Source of the DNA: Ambrosia x helenae
Taxonomy: Eukaryota; Streptophyta; Magnoliopsida; Asterales; Asteraceae
Assembly: GCA_030844895.1 (NCBI GenBank)
Contig: CM061228.1
Coordinates: 140,728,444-140,792,443 of the forward strand
DNA length: 64,000 bases
Direction: 5' to 3'
The notes beneath the pieces are model-generated. The model was given only the letters and a program-made list of their open reading frames with translations, had not been told where the DNA came from and searched no databases. The translations under genes were made by a program, and so were the position numbers. The first letter of the stretch is position 1, and every line of letters begins with the position of its first letter. This document shows positions 11,262 through 24,145 of the stretch, one piece after another.

Positions 11262-13151
11262 TGTAACATCGCGTGATTTTTATTTTTATTTTTTTACATG
11301 TATTTTAAATTCTATATTTAACAAACTCCAAGTTCGTCTTTTTTTCGCTTCTTTTATGTTACTCATACCAATTCATGACGAGTCGTTATTATAATTTATC
11401 CTATTCAATTTAGGCGTTATAACAAAAAACCCTTTTAGTTAAGATCTTAATATATATTTATTTAAATAAAACATATATTTTTTTATACTAATATTTTCAA
11501 ACAAAAAAAAAGAAAACGTCATGTAAGATTCTTCACTTTGGCAAAACAACATAACAATAAATTAACATATTGTCATACGTTGTTAGTAATTTTCTTTTCT
11601 TCTTTCTTTGGACGCGAGTGGCAACAGTAGAATAACAATTGTGACAATACATATTAATTAAACTCAACCTTTACCTAATCTCCTCCTAACCCCCTAATAA
11701 CTCCCTTTAATACCCAACCACTTTACCTCACCTATAAATACCCCTTCCCTACACTCTCTAATCCTTTATTCACTCCAAAACACTCTCTAAACTCTCAAAT
11801 CTTCAAGAAAATAAGGCAAACTTTCTGATTCAAATCAGTAAGTTTTTTGACCTTCAACCTCACTTTTCCTCCATTTTCTTTACTCTTTTTCTTCCTCTAA
11901 CCCCTTGGAGAAACCTCTAGGACCTAACTCTTGTTTGCTATGGCAAATGAACATGAGTAGGGCACCAATTTGAGGCCTCAAATGTGGTCATCTTCTATTA
12001 TCTTTTATGCACTAAGTTGTTAATAATACCAACCAAGTTCACCAACAACTCAATGATGGAGGGACTTGTGTTATGGTTCATGGTTGACAAAAGGAAGGCC
12101 AAGGCTCATCCAAACTAAGTCACCATACCCTACTTTCTAAGTTATACTATATAAATACTAAATTATATACTCTACTAATTTAATAACTCGGAAAGGTTTG
12201 TGGATACATCCCTACCTTACCAATGCTTGACTCTCATAACCATCCGAATCACCTCTATGGTGGTTTGTGTTTTGGTTCGCCTAAAAGGCTTGCTTGACTC
12301 TTATGACCATCCGAATCACCTTCATGGTGGTTTGTGTTTTGGTTCGCCTAAAAGGCTTGCATGACTCTCGTGAATCTATAATCTAAACTCGAACCTAAGA
12401 CTCTTTATTTTTCTAATTCTAGTTAACCAAGGCTAAGGAACTAATCCCCCAAGACTCATTCTTTTGGAACCTTGCTAAAACGCACCCAAAGGTGAGTTCA
12501 TACTTGTCCCCTTTTATTCTTTATTCTTTGGGGCTCAACATGTATCACTATCAAAACTTAAACGATTTCATACTCTAAAACTATTATGCTCAATCTAAAT
12601 GCTATTATGCTATGCCATGCTAGAATTCAAAGTCTTACATACAAATGTACGATTAGTTAACAACCCACCTTACATGTATAGCGCTATAGGTTGACACGCC
12701 GCCCCCTTTATGGGTCATGATAAGATGAAGTCTTTTGTGTTATCGAGTGTTGTTGCCGTTTGTATGGTTCTACGTGCATATGCCTATAACATGATGATTC
12801 AAGTAGACTTTTCTATACTATGTACTTAGACTCAAACTAGTATGCTCACCAATGCTTTATGTGTTGACGGATATTTTATACATGTTGCAGGAAATGTTTA
12901 ATGCAGGTTTATCAAGAAATCTACTTAGGATTGGACTAGAAACTCACGCTAGTTTAAGTTCTATATTTTGATGTTCTATTTTTCTTTTCGTGAAACAATT
13001 TGTATTATGTTATCTTTTTAGACAATGATTATGCTATGAATGAAATTTTATCTTTAAATTATATTATCACGAATTCTAGTGTCATGAAGTCTTTGAACAA
13101 TCTACCACTAAGTCTCACCTCGATGATTCCGCCATCGGTTGGGGTGTGACA
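11262..13151 (+). repeat. 5' LTR of the nested LARD
   Basis: Contains a plausible core promoter, ctataaatacccc at about 11731-11743, followed by a C/T-rich leader with cactctctaa repeats. A 63-bp tandem pair (tgactctcataaccatccgaatcacc...) lies near 12229-12360. Confidence 0.85.
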
Positions 13152-16100
13152 GATTGGTATCAGAGCCATGACTATAGGGAACTAGGAAAAATTGCCATGA
13201 TTGACCTAGACTATAGTTAAGAACCTTTTTGACCATTCTTTTTATCATGTTTAATATACTTGTTCTCCCTATCTTGCTTCTACTTTATTCTCTTGAACTT
13301 TAAAAAAATTACCCTCATATTTGTGGATTACTCTACACTCGAAGACGCTCGTATACCAAAAACGAAAGAAAATCACCAAAATAGGTGTGAAACCCTCACT
13401 TTGGTGATAACTTTCAATCCGCGTAAATTCTTTGTGTTTTTGAAACTACACCAAGATAGGAGTGATATCCTCACCTTGGTGGAAATTTCACAATTCTCAA
13501 TCTAGTGGACACTTACCAATTGAAGGTTAGAAATAATTTTCTTACCACGTTGGACAAAGTGTACAAACCACACTCAAGAAACGACCTCGCTAAGATAGGA
13601 GTGAAATCCGCAACTTAGCGATTAGTTTCAATCCATGATTTTTTTTTTTAAATCTCGCCAAAGTCTCAAATTTACTAATGACAAGGAACAGGTAGTAACT
13701 GGAAGGGTGAATACCGTTAACCGAAAAATTTCGGCGAGAGTATTTCCACCTATTAGGCCAAAGCATGTTTCCAAACTCAAAGGTAAATTCGAATCACTTT
13801 GGTTAGTCTTAGTTCCATTCCGGAACACTCCAATTGTTTTGTTTAAAACAAGCCTTTCTTTTTATGCTAATACTACTTTCAATTATGTTTTCATGTTATG
13901 TTTTCATTATATATTCGATTTATTTCACTCACATGCAATCTCAAGACTCGCATTTACAATCTACTCTCGCGATCTCCAAACAATGCTAATAATCGCAGAC
14001 CAACATAAATCAAAACTCCTTTATGTTAACTAAGTGCACTATACTTGCTTATACATATGTGTTACGCTATTTGAACAAATGAAACTTGCATACTATACGT
14101 GTAACTTGAACTTACATACTAAGTGTATGAGAACAACTTGAACTTATGTAAATATATATTTTTTTTTTATCCAAATTTGCACCAACTTTACCGATCTAGT
14201 GAAATTTTACTCACAAGCTTTTCATTGTTAACCAAAATTTTAGTAACTTACTTCCTAAATTCAAAAGTCACTTTGTTTAAAAACGCTTATGCAAATCTTC
14301 TCATGCATGATTCTCGTAGATGTCTTCCCGTCTCAACCACATCGATCTCAACCAACTGGCGAGTCTTTTTGCCCAAGAATTAGCCAAGATTCTCCTTAAG
14401 CTAGTGACACCAACAAACCCAACTCCAAACCCCGACGATACCATCCAAGACAACACAAACCATGTAGCTACTAAACCTTCTACCCATACCCCTACCAAAC
14501 AAACGAAAAAGAATAACCGAAAACGCAAAAACCTCAAACGAAACCACACTTCGACAACTCCTAGGACTCCAAATTCTAACAAAAAGCAGTACCGTGAAAC
14601 CTTTCCACTATGCGACAGTTGTAAATATCACCATCCCACTCACACACAATGTCGCATATGCACCAACTGTGATACATATGGTCATTCTGCCAAAACATAT
14701 CGTCACACCACTAAACAACGACCCAACCCATGAACGCAACCAATGCCCAAGACTTGCCATGGTGATCTACGATGCTGGAAGACCCACTCACCACACTAAA
14801 GAAGATTGATTTTTCTTTTCTTTTAAAAAAATGAGAATTCCTTTATGTAATGTTTTCAAGAAATTGTTCGAATGTGAAATTTTCTTTTATGAAATACCAT
14901 CATTATCCTAGTTTACAATCATCATTTATCGGCAAAATTCAAACATCGCAAAACCCTTTTCTCCTCGCACACAATCTTTTTCAAAATTTTTGAACAAAAT
15001 TCTTCCTACTATTTCTAAGAGGATGCCTATTCTTCTATAAAATCCTCACTTTCAAACCACTAACAAACTTGTGCGTCGATTCTATACAAACAAGATTCTA
15101 AATGGTAAAGTGTTTAAAATAAATTTTCTTTTGCAAACAGGACTTGTGAGCTAAATCAGACAACCTACTTCTTTATAATCCCAAAACCCTTTTTTTCTTG
15201 AAATCGTATTACGAGTCAAAATATTCACCAACGCCAACCTAAAATTCTCAATAAACTATTTTTCTCTCTTAATAAAAAAAGATTTTTTTTCTAACGTCCA
15301 TTTTCGATAAAACTTTTACATTAAATCTCCTCCACTTCGATAAAAAAATAATCAAATTTTCCTTATTATCCCACGGACTGAATTCTTCTACCATCAAACT
15401 TGACCTTTAATCTTGAAAAGCTAAAATTGCTCGAGTACCCAAAAAACTCAATTTGTAATAAACCCGAATTCTATGTTGCCCACAGTCAAAACATTTTACA
15501 CGTTATCATTAAGAATCCAATTGTCGATACTCTTGCTTGATTTTATACAACTAAACGTAACCGCATATGCACAAGTCTACACAATTATGTCATGAAACCA
15601 TATATCTACGCCAAAAACACGTACGGTTAACAACATCAAAAACTTGCTTAATGCCTTTTCACATTATGTGTTTGCATGTCACGTTGCTTGCTATGTTTAC
15701 AACATCAAAACTATCTAATGCCTTAGCCTAGTGTTTCTTGCTTTGTGTATAAGTATTTTGTGTCCACTAGCTACCCACACATAACTAAGACAAATTATGT
15801 GGACCATGCGACAATTGGACTAATTACGGGTGCACACGTAATTACAAAAATTGGGCGCATGGAAAACATAACAAGTCCCAGTGTGTATAACCTATCATGA
15901 CTTGAATAACAACACGGATGAGGTATGATAACAGCATGGTGGATACGCCGCCGGTACATCCTATACATAAATGTCCTGTCATACTACCAAAAGTAGAGTT
16001 ATTCATGCCATGAGAAGTTTTGGGTGTCGAGTTTAAATTTTGACCAACACTTACGTTATTTATCTTTTGCAATACAGTTAATTACACTTGCATCATTTGT

Positions 16101-17123
16101 CTTTTATGCATATCATAACCTTGTTTTGAACCACACTCTCTACTATGCAACATCATCCTTGCTATGAATAATCTATACTTGCAATCTCCATCGAACTTCG
16201 TTCCTTCCTCGTGCTCTCCTTGCTTAATCAGCAATCCTCTCATTATCAAGAATCTATTTCTAAATTCCGTAAGCTCTGGCCTTAATCTCTAAAAGCATTT
16301 ATACATGTAAAACAAGATTCATCTATCACTTTATATATTTCCTTGAATAATTATGTACTGAATTTCAAAACTAAATAACTACTATTTATTTCGCTAAAAA
16401 GCTGTTTTCCAAATAGTCCAATTTCTCGTTTATTTAATCACTTCTAAAAAGTTTTTCCTAACAAAATTTTCGACCTTGTGCAAACCAAATATCTATTACT
16501 AAATATTGTTCATTCCCACATCTAGTCACTCATTATGTTCACATTTTTAATATTCCACCCAATTACCCAAAGACACCTCTCTTACAAGCCAACAAATTCT
16601 ACTATTTCATATATGATATACCGTATAAATACTTATTTTCTCAAAATTTCTATATGTTATACAAATATACTTACCTACCTTCAATATTCACTATTTCATA
16701 CCGTATAAATATTTACTTTCCTAAAATTCTTACTATTTTTTTTTTATACACGGTATACTTACCTACCTTCACAAGATTTTTTTTTTTTCTATTTTCATGT
16801 ATGTTATACTGTATATATATTTATTTTTTTCAAAACTTGTTGCATCAACTCCATATACAAACCTATTTATACGTACCCCTTACTTCACTATTTACAAAAT
16901 ACTTATGTCGGTTAAGTTCTCAAATTTCTACGTACAACCTTGGGTAAAATTTTAAAAGTACTTCTCTTACTAGTACAAATATCGCACAAGTGAGTAGATA
17001 CCGTATTTGATTTAAACATAATAAACTAACAAGCCTTGTTCTCATATCAAACCACTTACCTATTTTTCAAAAGGTTGACTCTTAATTAAATTTCGAGACG
17101 AAATTTCCTAAAGTAGGGGAGAC
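13152..17123 (+). other. Non-coding interior of the nested LARD
   Basis: AT-rich sequence between primer site and purine tract. Near the start, a module on the theme ccaagataggagtgaaatcctcac is repeated about three times (13370-13620). Apart from the gag-like ORF no conserved coding is visible. Confidence 0.7.
14320..14733 (+). pseudogene. Degenerate gag-like ORF with zinc-knuckle remnant
   Basis: The 137-residue ORF lies in the interior of the nested LARD. It has a Thr/Asn/Lys-rich basic middle (KQTKKNNRKRKNLKRN) and a C-terminal Cys/His cluster, CDSCKYHH...QCRICTNCDTYGH, resembling the C-terminal zinc-binding part of Ty3 Gag. The expected final cysteine is replaced (KTYR). No capsid domain or downstream pol is present. 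It is either a relic or a short accessory protein; I favour a relic. Confidence 0.45.
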
Positions 17124-19013
17124 TGTAACATCGCGTGATTTTTATTTTTATTTTTTTACATGTATTTTAAATTCTATATTTAACAAACTCCAAGTTCGTC
17201 TTTTTTTCGCTTCTTTTATGTTACTCATACCAATTCATGACGAGTCGTTATTATAATTTATCCTATTCAATTTAGGCGTTATAACAAAAAACCCTTTTAG
17301 TTAAGATCTTAATATATATTTATTTAAATAAAACATATATTTTTTATACTAATATTTTCAAACAAAAAAAAAGAAAACGTCATGTAAGATTCTTCACTTT
17401 GGCAAAACAACATAACAATAAATTAACATATTGTCATACGTTGTTAGTAATTTTCTTTTCTTCTTTCTTTGGACGCGAGTGGCAACAGTAGAATAACAAT
17501 TGTGACAATACATATTAATTAAACTCAACCTTTACCTAATCTCCTCCTAACCCCCTAATAACTCCCTTTAATACCCAACCACTTTACCTCACCTATAAAT
17601 ACCCCTTCCCTACACTCTCTAATCCTTTATTCACTCCAAAACACTCTCTAAACTCTCAAATCTTCAAGAAAATAAGGCAAACTTTCTGATTCAAATCAGT
17701 AAGTTTTTTGACCTTCAACCTCACTTTTCCTCCATTTTCTTTACTCTTTTTCTTCCTCTAACCCCTTGGAGAAACCTCTAGGACCTAACTCTTGTTTGCT
17801 ATGGCAAATGAACATGAGTAGGGCACCAATTTGAGGCCTCAAATGTGGTCATCTTCTATTATCTTTTATGCACTAAGTTGTTAATAATACCAACCAAGTT
17901 CACCAACAACTCAATGATGGAGGGACTTGTGTTATGGTTCATGGTTGACAAAAGGAAGGCCAAGGCTCATCCAAACTAAGTCACCATACCCTACTTTCTA
18001 AGTTATACTATATAAATACTAAATTATATACTCTACTAATTTAATAACTCGGAAAGGTTTGTGGATACATCCCTACCTTACCAATGCTTGACTCTCATAA
18101 CCATCCGAATCACCTCTATGGTGGTTTGTGTTTTGGTTCGCCTAAAAGGCTTGCTTGACTCTTATGACCATCCGAATCACCTTCATGGTGGTTTGTGTTT
18201 TGGTTCGCCTAAAAGGCTTGCATGACTCTCGTGAATCTATAATCTAAACTCGAACCTAAGACTCTTTATTTTTCTAATTCTAGTTAACCAAGGCTAAGGA
18301 ACTAATCCCCCAAGACTCATTCTTTTGGAACCTTGCTAAAACGCACCCAAAGGTGAGTTCATACTTGTCCCCCTTTTATTCTTTATTCTTTGGGGCTCAA
18401 CATGTATCACTATCAAAACTTAAACGATTTCATACTCTAAAACTATTATGCTCAATCTAAATGCTATTATGCTATGCCATGCTAGAATTCAAAGTCTTAC
18501 ATACAAATGTACGATTAGTTAACAACCCACCTTACATGTATAGCGCTATAGGTTGACACGCCGCCCCCTTTATGGGTCATGATAAGATGAAGTCTTTTGT
18601 GTTATCGAGTGTTGTTGCCGTTTGTATGGTTCTACGTGCATATGCCTATAACATGATGATTCAAGTAGACTTTTCTATACTATGTACTTAGACTCAAACT
18701 AGTATGCTCACCAATGCTTTATGTGTTGACGGATATTTTATACATGTTGCAGGAAATGTTTAATGCAGGTTTATCAAGAAATCTACTTAGGATTGGACTA
18801 GAAACTCACGCTAGTTTAAGTTCTATATTTTGATGTTCTATTTTTCTTTTCGTGAAACAATTTGTATTATGTTATCTTTTTAGACAATGATTATGCTATG
18901 AATGAAATTTTATCTTTAAATTATATTATCACGAATTCTAGTGTCATGAAGTCTTTGAACAATCTACCACTAAGTCTCACCTCGATGATTCCGCCATCGG
19001 TTGGGGTGTGACA
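17124..19013 (+). repeat. 3' LTR of the nested LARD
   Basis: Near-identical to 11262-13151, preceded by the purine tract and followed by AATGT. Confidence 0.85.
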
Positions 19014-19612
19014 AATGTGTCTATGTGTTTTCTATGTTGCATTATGTCTTGAGCATGATTAGAGTAAGCACCATTCTAGCATAATCATTAACTCCGTACA
19101 AGCCGACGGTATACATTGGTAGATCTATTGGACTGACAATCCCACCCGGATACGTGCCTCCTACAAAGGTTACGTGGGTGTTTGTTATCGCATAACATAT
19201 TCAATTGGACCATGAGCGTATGGTATGTATCATTTTATAACAGTCATCAGGGTTGATTATGCACTCGATTTATTTCTAGTATGTTCTCACATATGGGCTA
19301 GATTGACATGACACATGAATTGCACAACATTTTTATTCATTTTATTATCAAAAACCTATGTAATTCTCACCAACTTTTGTTGATCCAAAATATTTTCAAA
19401 CTTAACATGTTTCAGGTTATAACATGCTCGAAGATTAGAGTTAATGCTTGAAGATGCGTAGCTTGTATTTTTCATTATGATGTACAAATTCTTAGAACAG
19501 TTATATGTAATTTATTTAAATCATTTATTGAAACTTATTATTTACCATGAGCTACTGAACAATCATCAATACGTGACATCCCGATGTTTCCGCCATCGGT
19601 TGGGGTGTTACA
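19014..19612 (+). repeat. Remainder of the plus-oriented LTR of the composite
   Basis: Inverse of 10154-10760. Ends ccatcggttggggtgttaca at 19612, directly followed by the primer-binding site TGGTATCAGAGC at 19616-19627. Confidence 0.7.
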
Positions 19613-21813
19613 GATTGGTATCAGAGCCTTGGTTATAGGGAATTAGGTTATTAGAAAAATAATCTAGTCTATAGCCTTAGGACATTAATCAGTACTTGCT
19701 TTAGTTGCTTGTAGCTCTACCTTATCCTTATCTCTATCCCTATCCTCATCCTTATTCTTAGCCTAACTTGGTCTTGCCTACTCTCTTTCACTTACTTGGT
19801 ACAATCCTAACGTACTTCTAGGTTATTAGGGCAAATTCCTTGGGCTTAGTCCTGATCTGTTTTGATAAGTCAACATCTTCGTTTATTCGTGATTAAATGT
19901 TTACAATCTTCGTGTTTCATTTTAATTTATACCCTCTCACTCCCGTATAAATTCTAAGTTTTGAATCTTAAAATTTTTGCAATCCAAATCTGTTCCCTTA
20001 TGTAATTCCCCTGTTAGCCTAACTTTCATGAATCATCTGTGGGGTTTACCACCACACTTCATTTTACAAACTTATAATATTACTCGTACGTTTGATTATT
20101 TTCAACACCCTATCCAAATCATATTATTTTCTTTCTCAACATATTATATATTTTTAAACTATAACCTCATAACCTGAGTATACCCTAGTACAACACTAAA
20201 GATTTCTTATTATTGTTAAATTTTCATCACCTATAAATTATGGAAAATACATATTTTTGTCAAAATGTCTTCAAACTTAAATTTCTAAATTCAAATGTTT
20301 ATACATTGGCGTAACAAATGATTTTCGATAAAAATGTTTTAACCTATTAAGAATCACTTCTTTTATGGATTACTTGAAGCCTATTATACAAAACGTCTGA
20401 ACAAAATCTTGATTTTTGAAACCCGTCATCGTGTTTGAAGTCTTTGACTCACTGAAATATCCTACTCTAAATCCAATTAGTTTGTACTATATACAAAAAA
20501 AAAAAAAAATTGACATCCTTGCTTTCACCGAAAACCAAATTAAGATCAACATTTAGTCTCTAAATTCCCCATTGACAAATACATATTTTCAACATGTTCG
20601 AACTTTTACAAAATTTGGCATTTACCACGATCATGTCTCCTCAATACGCTTGATTTTAACCCTTGATTCAAATCCCACGACTTACACTGCTACATAATCT
20701 CCTTACTATAAAATAAACCCTTTATTAACTATTTTCACGTTCATTATCTTTCATAACCTTGATGATACTTTGAGTTCTCTATTATCCTCTCAAGAACTAA
20801 ATTCATATTCTTCACCTTCTTGAACATAAACTTGATCCCTATGATAATCAGACTATTGAAAACTTGATTGTTCGTTGCATCAAACTTGATTCTTAGTTAT
20901 ACATGAGGATTCGATTATCTACTTGAACGTTTGATTATTCATGATACTTGAAAGCATGGAATATAAACTATTTGCTATAAACACATGTAGAGTCATTAAT
21001 CTTGTCTAGGGCAACACTATTACAGCTCGCATGCTATACTTGATACTTGATGCATTTACAAACTTGCTTACATGTATGTATTATCAATTTGCAACTTATG
21101 TGTTAAGCCAAAAACAATTGTTACACTTAATCAAACAACTGGTAAAGGATGAAGTACTTGCTCAACAGTTAGTAGAGTACCTAATAACCTGCTCAACGAT
21201 TGGTAGAGGTCATCATGTCTGCTCAACAGTCGGTAGAGGTTCTAATAACCTGCTCAACGACTGGTAGAGGCTATCGCACCTGCTCAACAATCGGTAGAGG
21301 TTCCTACTCACTGACCGGTAGAAGTCTTTTTCCTGCTCAACAGTTGGACTCATCTTTGGATACATTATACATGTAAATTGATACAAAGATTTATTAGACT
21401 CATTGGTACAAAGATTCAATCACAAGGTTATTTTGCATTACTTACATATGTGTTTAGAGTCATAGAAGGACACAAAACCCTAATGTAAGGTAAATTGGTG
21501 ATTGCGGTCCGGAACGTAATCATGAATTTACAGGTACGTTAAGGTAGTGTGGAATTCTATCAAGGTTTTCGGTAGATAATCAATTATAAACGCTAGTTGC
21601 TAGTAATTCATTTAGTCTTTCCATAGTAATCAACTCACACATATCAAAACTCTTACCCAAATTATTCGAAACATATTATCCTATTATTTATAAATTCACG
21701 TTGTACCTTAACCCAAATTGTTCCAAACCGTAGTTGTCTTAACTTCTACCCAATCACACTCAACCCTGTGTTTTTAATAACTTCGGGACGAAGTTCCCAA
21801 AAGTAGGGGAGAC
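19613..21813 (+). other. Non-coding internal region of the plus-oriented copy
   Basis: Runs from the primer-binding site to the purine tract aagtaggggagac (21801-21813). Positions 19613-20553 duplicate the left copy in inverse orientation; the rest is unique here. At about 21150-21345 the motif ctgctcaacagtcggtagaggt recurs about six times at irregular spacing. No gag or pol coding was found. Confidence 0.65.
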
Positions 21814-24067
21814 TGTAACGCCCAGCGTTTCTCGAATAATATAATAATATTTTATTCATAAGACGATGCGTTAATTCATTAACAATAATATCTCATAAAA
21901 AAAAAAAATAATACATTCTTAATCCAGTAATAAATTTAAATTATTTAAATTCGCCATATAACGCGTCGTAAGTAATAACACACTAGTAAACCGACACTTA
22001 TTTTTGTAAATTTTAAATGCGATGCAAATACGCTTGTTTCATTTATTGATTGTATAGATAGTTTATTCAACTACCTAGACTCGCATTGAATGAATGCGCG
22101 TCTTAAAGTGTGTATGACTTAACGAACCGTTAGTAATTTGGTTTGGATTTCTTGAAAATATAAGCGTATGTATAGTTGTTTGAAATAATTGCTTTAATAT
22201 CTCATTCAAGGTCACGATTTGATGTTATTGGTAAAGACATATTTTTGCTAAAGAAAATAATATTTGGGTGGCTCAACTCACAAGTTGACTCGTTTCGCAG
22301 ATTGGATCGTATTATACATACTTGTTAATAAATACAAATTTTTCTATTTTCGACGACGTAAGATTTGAAAGTTAGAGTTTAGTTGTAAAAACATAATCTC
22401 ATCTTCACGTAATTATAAACTTGGGAGGCCGATTAGTTTCTTATATTTTTTATAAAATTTGGGCAGAGTTTCCTCTGTTTTTGTAAGAAACAGACAACAC
22501 AAGTCGTCTATTTTTATCCCAAAAATTAATCGCCCAATATAGTTCAACTAAAGTTAATCAAGTCTTTATATTAAAACAAGTGGTTCGAGTTATCAAAGCT
22601 ATAATTATAATGAACGAGTGGTTATACGTTTGTTAAGTGATACATACAGTTATAGTTCGCCATTTAACCATTCTAATAACAATATGTATTATCATAAGCT
22701 AGTCGTTATTCTATTCGTCAAGCAAACCAAACAAATAAATAGTTCTTGTTACCACTCGGTTTGGTTCGTTTAGATTTTAGAATAAATATTTAATTACAAT
22801 ATGTATGAAAAAAAAAAATAATAAAAATAAAATGAGAATAACTAAGATCGTGGCGCGCGTTTATACCTTCCATTAATAAGCTCGTGAACCGAGCGTCGAC
22901 AGATCTGATCGTTTTGACCGGGTTTGACCATAACCGAACTTGACTGAAGTTGACTTGCGTTGACCAGCTTTGACTGTTGACTACGATTGACCGCTGTTTG
23001 ACCCGACCTTTTCTGGCGTTGACTCAAATCCAAACAGTCCCACCCTTGACTCTTCATCTTCCACACACTCCTAATATTCATTTTGACCAAGTTGTTTACA
23101 TCTTCCCCAAACTTGACCAGGTCTGATTATGAGCCAAGCTTCATCTCCCTAATTTGCTATTATCCCTAATCACATCACCAATCACCTTCTCTGTAATCGT
23201 TGTACGACACCAACCACCACCGTAACTACCACAACCACTGTCACCCATCACCACCACTTTATCAGATTATTATAAGAACAAGAGATGGGTTGGGTTTTAC
23301 CTCTGTTTGATGATGACCCGGCGATGAAGGCATCACCGCCACCGCGTCTCCGCCTTGCTCCACCGCTGAGCTATGGTGGTTGATTCCTCCTCCTCCCTCT
23401 GCGTCTATCCTCTTTTCAACTTCTTTCTCTCTCTTCGCTTCTCTCTCTCTCTCTTCGCTTCTTTCTCTCTCTCTTCGCTTCTCTCTCTATCTCTTCGCTT
23501 CACTCTCTATTGTTTCCTTCTGATCTGAGTGTGTGTGTGTTTATCTTGGGGAAAGAAAAAGAAAGGGGTGAGGTATTTGTTGGTTTAGAGGGAAGACTTA
23601 AGTAATGGTGAAGAAGAAGATAGGGGGGGGGGGGGCTAGGGTTTATGTGTTGAGATGAAGAAGAAGAAGAGTTAGTGGGCTTTAAATAGGTAGGGTCTTG
23701 GGTAGGTTAAGTGGAAGGCATCACGTATACTAACTCGTACCGGCCCGGGTCTCGTTTATGAACTGGGCCCGTTATCAATAACATAATTATTTCATAAGTT
23801 ATATAACTGTATGGTGAATTAAAACTAGCATTTGGACTATATATTTATATTTTTAGTCGCATTTAAAATTTACAAAAATAAGTGTCGGTTTACTAGTGTG
23901 TTATTACTTACGACGCGTTATATGGCGAATTTAAATAATTTAAATTTATTACTGGATTAAGAATGTATTATTATTTTTTTTTTTATGAGATATTATTGTT
24001 AATGAATTAACGCATCGTCTTATGAATAAAATATTATTATATTATTCGAGAAACGCTGGGCGTTACA
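21814..24067. repeat. Right-hand LTR block with approximately 200-bp inverted ends
   Basis: Begins TGTAACGCCCAGCGTTTCTC on plus, and its last 200 bp (23867-24067) are the reverse complement of its first 200 bp. The two orientations diverge after aaatgcga. In minus orientation it shows a promoter-like ctatttaaagccc near 23690, a C/T-rich leader and a 5' TG end, so that strand looks like the true LTR start. The plus-oriented piece 21814-22255 looks like the start of a second LTR, cut off at about 22255. The G-run at 23624-23634 and (ttctctctcttcgc)n at 23400-23510 lie inside. Confidence 0.6.
22905..23125. promoter_or_regulatory. Cluster of W-box-like TTGAC motifs in the LTR
   Basis: About thirteen TTGACC/TTGACT pentamer-based motifs occur on the plus strand within about 210 bp. 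TTGAC[CT] is the core bound by WRKY factors. By position the cluster is probably downstream of the minus-strand start site, so a regulatory role is inference. It could also be a tandem-repeat remnant. Confidence 0.35.
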
Positions 24068-24145
24068 AATAGAATCTGCTATCGCGTCCCACGGCAACGC
24101 GTAAGTATAAACCGCGCCCCGCGGCAACGCGCGGGTAACTACCAC
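24068..24145 (+). mobile_element. Helitron 3' terminus split off by the composite insertion
   Basis: The hairpin-prone gcgccccgcggcaacgcgcgg is followed by gtaactacca and CTAG at 24142-24145, then T. This is the usual form of a Helitron 3' end. Together with 8475-8593 it was contiguous before the LTR insertion. The 5' end of this Helitron is not identified. Confidence 0.5.

Larger units (their letters stand above)
11262..19013 (+). mobile_element. Young LARD-type LTR retrotransposon (nested)
   Basis: Ends are TGTAACATCGCG and GGGTGTGACA, with exact 5-bp duplications AATGT at 11257-11261 and 19014-19018. Both LTRs are 1890 bp (11262-13151 and 17124-19013). The only differences I noticed are two one-base run-length changes (T-run near 11480/17340; C-run near 12510/18370), indicating recent insertion. 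The primer-binding site TGGTATCAGAGC is at 13155-13166 and the purine tract aagtaggggagac at 17111-17123. The 3972-bp interior lacks protease, reverse transcriptase and integrase and holds only a degenerate gag-like ORF. It would need a relative's enzymes to move. Its LTR end and primer site resemble those of the outer family. Confidence 0.9.
8594..24067. mobile_element. Composite LTR-retrotransposon insertion with internal inverted duplication
   Basis: The outer ends are TGTAACACCCC and GGGCGTTACA, flanked by an exact 5-bp duplication AATAG (8589-8593 and 24068-24072). The whole 15.5-kb block therefore behaves as one integration event plus later nesting. Inside are LTR pieces in both orientations: minus-oriented LTR ends at 8594 and 10154, with a primer-binding site below 10154; and a plus-oriented LTR ending at 19612, with primer-binding site at 19616-19627 and purine tract at 21801-21813 followed by TGTAACGCCC at 21814. 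Segment 9213-10847 is the near-identical inverse of 19019-20553 plus 11162-11261. The family encodes no recognisable protein (LARD-like). A second retrotransposon is nested at 11262-19013. The route to this structure (template switching, self-integration or later inversion) is not resolved. Confidence 0.75.

Noticed and set aside
22842..23090. 82-residue minus-strand ORF rich in Ser/Gln
   Set aside because: It arises from the repeated gtcaa (TTGAC) motif within an LTR leader. No conserved domain.
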